Assembly: GCA_021780315.1 (NCBI GenBank)
Contig: JAJXYY010000042.1
Location: forward strand, 62,001-126,000
Origin: Acidobacteriota bacterium
GTDB lineage: Bacteria; Acidobacteriota; Terriglobia; Terriglobales; Acidobacteriaceae
Direction of reading: 5' to 3'
DNA length: 64,000 bases
A program made the translations under genes and the position numbers. This document shows, piece after piece, positions 58,676 to 64,000 of this stretch. Under the pieces are notes generated by a model. The model did no database searches and had not been told where the DNA came from. It saw only the letters and a program-made list of their open reading frames with translations. Each line of letters opens with the position of its first letter. Within the stretch, counting starts at the first letter, position 1.

Positions 58676-60304
58676 CTAACGCGGGTCGGTGTTGCGTTTG
58701 CGCCAGACTACTTTGAGTTGTTGGCGCCAGCGTTCGTCGAGGGCGGTGAGGGTCCATTCGACGCGGGGGGAGAGGTAGCGGAGGACGGTTTCGGTGGCGG
58801 GGTGGATGCGGAGGGCGGGGGCTACAAGGTAGAGGTGCGGGGGTGAGGGGGAGAGGCGGAGGCCGGGGAAGTAGCCGTGGCGTTGGAATTCGCCGAGGCC
58901 GAAGGAGGGGCCGGTGGCGGAGTCGGCGGTTTGGAGGTGGTGGTGGCGGACACGGATCCAGTAGTCGAGGCCCTGGAGGGCGAGGTGGAGGTCTTCGTCG
59001 GCTTTGAGTTCGAAGATGGCGAGGCGGCCGGCTTCCGGGCTGGTGGTGGCGGTGACGCCGAGGAGGTCCAACATGCCGCGGTCGGCGGCGGCGATGGCGG
59101 GGACCTGGGTGTAGACGTGGGCGGGGTCGAGGTGGGGGTCGATGGACTGGATGTTGCGGCGGAGGAGGGATTCGAGCCAGCGTTCGGGGGCGGTGCGGTA
59201 GAGGGGGTCGCGTTTGTCGCCGGTGGCGGTGCGGCGGGCGAAGAGGCGGGCGACGAGTTCGCGGAGGTCGGAGGCGTTGTCGTCGGTGAGTGGGGTTTCG
59301 TTGGCTCCGGCGCCGAAGGTGATTTCGAGGGATTGGTTGAAGGAGTTGCCGGAGAAGCCGGTGCGGATGCGGGCGAACTCCAGGCCGTGGAGGAGGAAGG
59401 CGAGTTCGGAGGCGGAGCGGAGTTTTTGCTCGACGAGGTCGCGTGCGGATTCTGGGACGAGGGCGAGGACGCGGGTGGTGGCTTCGGCGAAGCGGGACTG
59501 GGCGGACTGGAGGTTGGGGGCTTGGAGGAGGCGGGTGGTGAGGTTGCCGTGGTCGGCGGCTTCGCGGGGTTCGAGTGCTTCGGTGGATTGGTCCAGCTCG
59601 TAGAGTTCCCACTGGGCGGCGGCGGGGTTGAGCCAGGCGAGGCGGGAGAGGGTGAGGGTGGCGGCACCGCGGGGGACGATGATTTTGAGGCCCTGGTAGA
59701 GGCGGCGGCCGGAGCCGGATTCGCGGCAGTGGTGGAGCCAGAGGATGCCGAGGGTGAGGATGCCGTCGATGATGGACTGGGACTCCTCGTCGTTGACGGC
59801 GATGACGGCCCAGGCTTGCTGGCCGTGGATGAGGGAGCCTCGGGCGTAGGCGGGGCCGAAGGATTTTTCGAGGTCCATGGCGGTGCGGAAGGCTTCGGGT
59901 TTGAGGTCGGGGAAGGCGCGGAGGAGGACGCGGTCGAGGGTGCGGAGGTATCGGTTGCGGGTGGCTTCGCGGGTGGAGGGGGTGCGGCGGTCCTGATCGG
60001 GTGCGAGTTCGAGCGTCTGAGGTTTGGACTGGCCGAAGCGGTGGGTGGTGAGGCGGAGGATGCCCGCGCGGAGGGTGGTGGCGGAGATGCGACGGACGAG
60101 GTTGCGGTCTTCGGACCAGAGGTGGAGGGTGCAGCGTTTGTGCTCGGTGGCGAGGGAGTATTTGGCGGTGCGGAGGTCGAAGATGACTTTGCCGTCTTCG
60201 CGGAGGACGGAGTGGGGGTGCTCGGCGAGGAAGGCTTCGAGCGCGGCGGCGATGGCGGAGGGCGGCTGATCGATTTCCGCGGAGGCTACTCGGGGCGGAG
60301 GCAT
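58676..60304 (-). CDS. Large hypothetical protein with C-terminal PD-(D/E)XK-like domain
   Basis: 542 residues, GC-rich like the host. The C-terminal part has a nuclease-superfamily pattern: helix ERWLESLLRRNI (Glu378), GMLDLLGV (Asp413), AIFELKADED (Glu432, Lys434) and LALQGLDYW (Gln444), as in RecB/NucS-like proteins. The first ~370 residues (EAFLAEHPHSVLREDGKVIFDL, RYLRTLDRVLLRAFPDLKPEAFRTAMDLEKSFGPAYARG) match nothing I can name. TAGCAT ends 6 nt before the ATG. It lies 27 bases downstream of the GNAT gene. A nuclease activity is inferred; I see no helicase or methylase partner. Confidence 0.8.
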   Translation of the reverse strand: MPPPRVASAEIDQPPSAIAAALEAFLAEHPHSVLREDGKVIFDLRTAKYSLATEHKRCTLHLWSEDRNLVRRISATTLRAGILRLTTHRFGQSKPQTLELAPDQDRRTPSTREATRNRYLRTLDRVLLRAFPDLKPEAFRTAMDLEKSFGPAYARGSLIHGQQAWAVIAVNDEESQSIIDGILTLGILWLHHCRESGSGRRLYQGLKIIVPRGAATLTLSRLAWLNPAAAQWELYELDQSTEALEPREAADHGNLTTRLLQAPNLQSAQSRFAEATTRVLALVPESARDLVEQKLRSASELAFLLHGLEFARIRTGFSGNSFNQSLEITFGAGANETPLTDDNASDLRELVARLFARRTATGDKRDPLYRTAPERWLESLLRRNIQSIDPHLDPAHVYTQVPAIAAADRGMLDLLGVTATTSPEAGRLAIFELKADEDLHLALQGLDYWIRVRHHHLQTADSATGPSFGLGEFQRHGYFPGLRLSPSPPHLYLVAPALRIHPATETVLRYLSPRVEWTLTALDERWRQQLKVVWRKRNTDPR

Positions 60305-60331
60305 GGGAGGATGCTATCGGCAGGGTGCGGG

Positions 60332-60757
60332 TTAGACAAGGGGCAGTTGAAAGTGGAACGCGGAGATACGCATGCGATGACGGAAGTAGAAGGCGTGGGC
60401 GTCGAGGCGGTGAGTTCCGGAGTCGAGGCTGAAGTGGGTGCAGCCGACGTGGCGTGCGTGGTCGATGAGCCAGTGGAGCATGCGGTCTCCGTGGCCCTGG
60501 GAGCGGGAGTTCTGATCGGTGACGAGGTCGTCGACGTAGAGGGTATTGCCAGTGGCGAGGAGGTGGTGGATGCGGAAGCCGGCGACGGTGACGATGGTTT
60601 CCTGCTGCTGGAGGAAGGCAAGGTGGAAGCCCTGGGCCTGCTGGGCGCGGATGAGGGAGACGAACTGCTCCGCCAGAAGATGCGGGCGAAGCTGATGCAT
60701 GACGGGGAAGCAGCGAACGATGTCGGCATCGGTAAGGGCGAAGGCGATGGTGGACAT
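60332..60757 (-). CDS. GNAT-family N-acetyltransferase
   Basis: 141 residues from MSTIAFALTD at 60757. GNAT features: strand LAFLQQQETIVTVAGFRI, then TLYVDDLVTDQNSRSQGHGDRMLHWLIDHARHVGCTHFSLDSG; the acetyl-CoA loop is NSRSQGHGD (consensus R/Q-x-x-G-x-G/A). C-terminal HAFYFRHRMRI is the usual Tyr region. Substrate unknown. It starts 8 bases after the DinB stop. Confidence 0.88.
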   Translation of the reverse strand: MSTIAFALTDADIVRCFPVMHQLRPHLLAEQFVSLIRAQQAQGFHLAFLQQQETIVTVAGFRIHHLLATGNTLYVDDLVTDQNSRSQGHGDRMLHWLIDHARHVGCTHFSLDSGTHRLDAHAFYFRHRMRISAFHFQLPLV

Positions 60758-60765
60758 GGATCGTA

Positions 60766-61299
60766 TTACCAGTGCTGTCTGCTGCGGAGGTGGGTGATGT
60801 GTGCGACGTGGTGGCGGGAGTGCCAACCATAGAGGAGGGTGGCGTGTTCGAGGGTCATGCGGCCCATGACGGGATGTACGAAGCCGCGCTGCCACTGCTG
60901 CTCAGTGAGGTGCTGGAGGAGCATGACCCAGCGGGCGTGGACGCTTTCGAGGATTTCGAGGGACCACTCGACGGGGGCGGTGTAGTCATGGAGGTTGGCC
61001 CATGCTGCCTCGTTGTAGGGCTTGATGGTGGGCCAGTCTTCGGTGAGGGCCAGGCGCAGGCGGATGATGGCGTTCATGTGGCTGTCGGCGAGGTGGTGGA
61101 CGACCTGGCGGGAGTTCCAACCGCCCTCGCGGTAGGGGAGGTTGAGTTGGGCGTAGCTGAGTCCCTGGACGGCGTTGCGGAGTTCGCTGGGGAGATCGGC
61201 GAGCGTGGCGATAGCTCCGATGACTTCGTCCTTCGAGATGGAGTCTGGCCGGGTGAACTTACCAACGGGGTAGCGGGGATCGAGGTCAGGTGCTGGCAT
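60766..61299 (-). CDS. DinB/YfiT-like metal-dependent family protein
   Basis: 177 residues: DLDPRYPVGKFTRPDSISKDEVIGAIATLADLPSELRNAVQGLS is the YfiT-type opening, followed by a four-helix bundle with metal ligands in VVHHLADSHMNAI and LYGWHSRHHVAHI. YfiT proteins are putative metal-dependent hydrolases or bacillithiol-type transferases; the thiol used by Acidobacteriota is not shown here. AAGGAAAAG precedes the ATG. It heads a run DinB, GNAT, PD-(D/E)XK gene. Confidence 0.9.
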   Translation of the reverse strand: MPAPDLDPRYPVGKFTRPDSISKDEVIGAIATLADLPSELRNAVQGLSYAQLNLPYREGGWNSRQVVHHLADSHMNAIIRLRLALTEDWPTIKPYNEAAWANLHDYTAPVEWSLEILESVHARWVMLLQHLTEQQWQRGFVHPVMGRMTLEHATLLYGWHSRHHVAHITHLRSRQHW

Positions 61300-61389
61300 G
61301 AGCTTTTCCTTGTTGAGGGTGATGAGAAGAAATTAGCACAAGTGGTTCTGTAAGCTGATGAGAGAGTAGACAGAGTTTGGAGTTGCCGA

Positions 61390-62250
61390 ATGCGGGTGAT
61401 GATCGCGGCTGTATTATTCGGGGTTTGCGTGACGATGATGGGTGCGCAGGAGCGAGTGCAGGGGCTGTCGAGAGCGCGGAACGAGAGGCAGTATGTGGGG
61501 TTTGATCGGAACGAGTATCCGGGGGATGCGGCGTTGGCGGTGCTGCGGCGCCATTTTTCGTTTGTGGGGTATTGGCTGACGAATCCTCCGGGAGAGACGG
61601 CGAATAGCTGGCGTGGAAAGCGTGAGGCACTGGTGAAGCAGGGGTTCGGGTTTGTGGTGCTGGCCAATGGGCGGGAGGATGCCGCGATTCGCAAGGCGCA
61701 GAAGACCATGAGGACGAGGGCGAAGGCGGTCGGCGAGTCAGACGCGTTGGAGGCTGTGGCGGCAGCGCGGCGAGAGGGATTTCCGCTGGGGACAATTTTG
61801 TTTTTGGATCAGGAAGAGGGTGGTCGATTGTTGCCGGAGCAGGCGGAGTATCTGCTGGGGTGGACGGAGTGGGTGTCGGGGCATGGGTATCGGGCGGGGG
61901 TGTATGCGAGCGGGCAGCCGGTGAGCGATGGGCCCGGGGTGACGATTACGACGGCGGAGGACATACGGATGCGGGTGAAGGAGAGGCATCTGCAAGAGGT
62001 GACGATGTGGGTATATGAGGACGCTTGTCCGCCTTCGAATGGATGCAGGCTGGCGGCACCTCGGCTGGAGGCGAGTGGTACGGAAAGCGCGGAGGTGTGG
62101 CAGTATGCGCAGTCTCCGCGGCGGAAGGAGAATACTGCGGCGTGTGCGCAGACGTATGCCGCGGATGGAAACTGCTATGTTCCGGAGTTGCCGGGGATGC
62201 ATCTGGATTTGAGCGTGGCGCGGTCGGCGGACCCTTCTCGTGGGCGGTGA
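61390..62250 (+). CDS. Exported DUF1906-like (glycoside hydrolase-like) protein
   Basis: 286 residues with a signal peptide (MRVMIAAVLFGVCVTMMGA). The body follows the Rv2525c/DUF1906 TIM-barrel pattern: YVGFDRNEYPGDAALAVLRRHFSFVGYWLTNPP, GFGFVVLANG, DALEAVAAARREGFPLGTILFLDQEEGG, and GYRAGVYASGQPV. Acidic residues in FDRNE and LDQEEGG would be the catalytic candidates. Four Cys near the C-terminus may form disulfides. The ATG is preceded by GGAG. Confidence 0.8.
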   Translation: MRVMIAAVLFGVCVTMMGAQERVQGLSRARNERQYVGFDRNEYPGDAALAVLRRHFSFVGYWLTNPPGETANSWRGKREALVKQGFGFVVLANGREDAAIRKAQKTMRTRAKAVGESDALEAVAAARREGFPLGTILFLDQEEGGRLLPEQAEYLLGWTEWVSGHGYRAGVYASGQPVSDGPGVTITTAEDIRMRVKERHLQEVTMWVYEDACPPSNGCRLAAPRLEASGTESAEVWQYAQSPRRKENTAACAQTYAADGNCYVPELPGMHLDLSVARSADPSRGR

Positions 62251-62276
62251 CGCCGAGGCTGCGGAGAGGCCCGCAT

Positions 62277-62305
62277 TTGCCGCGCGTGGTGTAGAAGCCT
62301 AGAAT
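62277..62305 (+). promoter_or_regulatory. Putative leaderless promoter of tldD
   Basis: TTGCCG (62277-62282), a 17-nt spacer and TAGAAT (62300-62305), then 7 nt to the ATG at 62313. The best-spaced example of the pattern in this window. Confidence 0.5.
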
Positions 62306-62312
62306 CGAGATA

Positions 62313-63758
62313 ATGACCATACCTGCACCTGACCACAAGCGCTACTTCATCGAGAAGCTGGGACTTTCGGAACGCTTGATGGAACGCTGCCTGGGAGAGG
62401 CGCTGTCGGCGGGTGGGGATTACGCCGACCTTTACTTTGAGTCGGTTACGTCGACTGCGCTGGGGGTGGACGAGTCGCTGGTGAAGTCGGCGAGCCAGGG
62501 AATCAGCGTGGGATGCGGGATTCGTGTGGTGTCCGGTGAACGCACAGGGTACGCGTATACCGATGATCTTTCGAGCGAACGGCTGCTGCGGGCGGCGCGG
62601 ACGGCGGCACTGATTGCGAGTGGGCCAGCGAAGGAGTTGATGAGCGGGTTTCGGCATACGGAGACGCCGAGTTCTCTGTATCCGGTTGCGGGTGCGAGCA
62701 GCGATGCGGAGATTGCGGCGAAGCTGTTGCTGATCCAGCGGGCGGACAAGGCGGCGCGGGATTACGATCCTCGCATTACGCAGGTGCGGGCGGGGTTCAA
62801 CGATGAGTTGCGGCGGATTCTGGTAGCGGCGAGCGATGGGACGTTTGCCAGCGATACGCAGCCGCTGGCGAGACTGAATGTTTTTGTGATTGCGAAGGAC
62901 GCGACCAGTACTGCTCGGGGCACGAGCGGTGGTGGTGGGCGGGTGACGCTGGACTTCTTTGAAGGCGACAAGAGCCCGGAGCACTATGCGCGGGAGGCAG
63001 CGCGGACGGCGATTCTGCAGTTGGGGGCGGTGGAGGCTCCGGCGGGTGAAATGGAAGTAGTGCTGGGGCCGGGTTGGCCGGGGGTGCTGCTGCATGAGGC
63101 GGTAGGACATGGGTTGGAGGCGGACTTCAACCGCAAGAAGACGTCGGCGTTTGCGGGATTGATCGGGCAGCAGGTGGCGAGCAGCAAGGTGACGGTGGTG
63201 GACAACGGACTGATGCCGAACCGACGCGGGTCGATCAACATGGACGATGAGGGCAATCCGACGCAGGAGACGGTGCTGATCGAGAATGGGATTCTGAAGG
63301 GGTTTCTCTCGGACAAGCTGAACTCGCGGCTGATGGGGATGCCGAATACGGGCAGTGGGCGGCGGGAGAGCTACCACCATATTCCGATGCCGCGCATGAC
63401 GAATACGTACATGCTGAATGGCGAGGACATGCCGGAAGACATCATCAAGAGTGTGAAGCGCGGGTTGTACGCGGTGAACTTTGGTGGTGGGCAGGTGGAT
63501 ATTACGAACGGCAAGTTTGTGTTCTCGGCGAGTGAGGCTTACCTGATTGAAGACGGTAAGGTGACTCGTCCGGTGAAGGGTGCGACATTGATTGGGAACG
63601 GACCGGAGGCACTGAAGTATGTGTCGATGGTTGGGAACGATCTGGCGCTGGACGAAGGAATTGGCACCTGCGGCAAGGCCGGACAAAGTGTGCCGGTCGG
63701 CGTAGGTATGCCGACAGTGAAGCTCGACCGCATGACGGTCGGAGGAACAGGACAATAA
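62313..63758 (+). CDS. tldD: Metalloprotease TldD
   Basis: 481 residues, complete. Motifs: FESVTSTALGVDESLVKSASQG, the metal motif HEAVGHGLEADFNRK (HExxxH), TVVDNGLMPNRRGSINMDDEGNPTQETVLIENG, and the C-terminal GTCGKAGQSVPVGVGMPTVKLDRMTVGG. TldD with TldE forms a protease that trims unfolded peptides (as in microcin maturation). tldE is not in view. The stop overlaps the next gene's ATG (TAATG). Confidence 0.96.
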   Translation: MTIPAPDHKRYFIEKLGLSERLMERCLGEALSAGGDYADLYFESVTSTALGVDESLVKSASQGISVGCGIRVVSGERTGYAYTDDLSSERLLRAARTAALIASGPAKELMSGFRHTETPSSLYPVAGASSDAEIAAKLLLIQRADKAARDYDPRITQVRAGFNDELRRILVAASDGTFASDTQPLARLNVFVIAKDATSTARGTSGGGGRVTLDFFEGDKSPEHYAREAARTAILQLGAVEAPAGEMEVVLGPGWPGVLLHEAVGHGLEADFNRKKTSAFAGLIGQQVASSKVTVVDNGLMPNRRGSINMDDEGNPTQETVLIENGILKGFLSDKLNSRLMGMPNTGSGRRESYHHIPMPRMTNTYMLNGEDMPEDIIKSVKRGLYAVNFGGGQVDITNGKFVFSASEAYLIEDGKVTRPVKGATLIGNGPEALKYVSMVGNDLALDEGIGTCGKAGQSVPVGVGMPTVKLDRMTVGGTGQ

Positions 63759-64000
63759 TGGCCGTTGAACGCGAGAAGATCTACGAGTGCGAAGTAAAAC
63801 GGCGGCGCGTGAAAGTTGGCGGCGGATACGAACCTTTCTGGAAGGTAAAGACAGTTGCCGAAGCGTTGGTGGATGCCGATACCGAGTTTCGCTGCAAGGA
63901 TTGCGGCGGAGCGGTGAAGCTGATGGGCCGGAATGCGAAGACGGGGACGACACCGTATGTCGAGCACAAGCTACCGGCGGATTCCGAGTTTTGTCTGGGC
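63758..64000 (+). CDS. Zinc-ribbon-like hypothetical protein, 3' truncated
   Basis: 81 codons visible, running off the right edge. It begins MAVEREKIYECEVKRRRVKVGGG and has a CKDCGG motif (about residue 51) plus a later Cys (SEFCLG), suggesting a small zinc-binding protein. Its ATG overlaps the tldD stop, so it is translationally coupled to tldD. Confidence 0.7.
   Translation, partial: MAVEREKIYECEVKRRRVKVGGGYEPFWKVKTVAEALVDADTEFRCKDCGGAVKLMGRNAKTGTTPYVEHKLPADSEFCLG

Noticed and set aside
58635..60832. Long open frames on both strands (731 and 651 codons)
   Set aside because: Pro/Arg-rich and Gly/Glu/Val-rich shadows of the 542-residue gene, the GNAT gene and DinB, which have recognisable motifs and start signals.

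Overview
The window looks like chromosomal DNA of an Acidobacteriota bacterium, most likely class Terriglobia (Granulicella/Terriglobus/Edaphobacter relatives). This is inferred from uniformly high GC, a 'VWFA-related acidobacterial' protein at the left edge, a 1119-residue TonB-dependent receptor with an N-terminal carboxypeptidase-regulatory-like domain, DUF2911, choice-of-anchor A/PEP-CTERM and EMO-type EtfAB:quinone oxidoreductase genes, and dispersed short palindromic intergenic repeats. No rRNA, phage, transposase or CRISPR was seen. The one RNA gene is tRNA-Arg(CCG).

Layout. 0-6 kb: 5'-truncated VWA protein, EamA transporter, PPK2 polyphosphate kinase, tatA, a beta-barrel protein and glgC. 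6-12 kb: methylmalonyl-CoA-mutase-type catalytic subunit, glycine cleavage gcvT-gcvH, a DUF2911 protein, tRNA-Arg. 12-16 kb: a repeat-bearing spacer and the TonB-dependent receptor. 16-23.7 kb: DUF2237, a YbiT-like ABC-F protein, a DEAD-box helicase, msrA, rluB, scpB. 24-28 kb: a PEP-CTERM protein sits between scpB and scpA-trpS-M50 protease. 28-31 kb: hexapeptide acyltransferase, SIMPL protein and small proteins. 31-35 kb: an EMO-type quinone oxidoreductase with etfB-etfA, then moaA. 36-41 kb: a GAF-GGDEF protein, secreted proteins, a second EamA transporter, a DUF985 cupin and a ParDE-like toxin-antitoxin pair. 41-47 kb: cysS, tsaD, a lower-GC stand-alone nuclease-like gene and the CCA-adding enzyme. 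47-52 kb: a ForCE-type formate dehydrogenase pair and kdsA. 52-57 kb: OmpA-like protein, DnaC-like ATPase, rpmE, dusB. 57-61 kb: an AT-richer membrane protein, a cluster of hairpin repeats beside an orphan antitoxin-like gene, a predicted PD-(D/E)XK protein, GNAT and DinB. 61-64 kb: a DUF1906-like secreted protein, tldD and a truncated zinc-ribbon protein.

Functional links. EMO with EtfBA would pass electrons from acyl-CoA dehydrogenases to the quinone pool. The ForCE pair would feed formate electrons into respiration and needs molybdopterin, to which moaA contributes. Segregation (scpA/scpB), translation (trpS, cysS, tsaD, cca, rluB, dusB, rpmE) and envelope genes (kdsA, OmpA-like, TonB receptor) form the housekeeping background.

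The strongest unexplained signals are: a recurrent TAnnnT hexamer 6-8 nt before start codons, suggesting widespread leaderless transcription; two families of dispersed intergenic elements; a tandem copy of the 3' end of the DUF2237 gene; an iron-sulfur signature in TrpRS; a large acidic insertion in ScpB; and two unrelated-looking stand-alone PD-(D/E)XK proteins. Many long open frames lie antisense to genes because of the high GC; these were left out.
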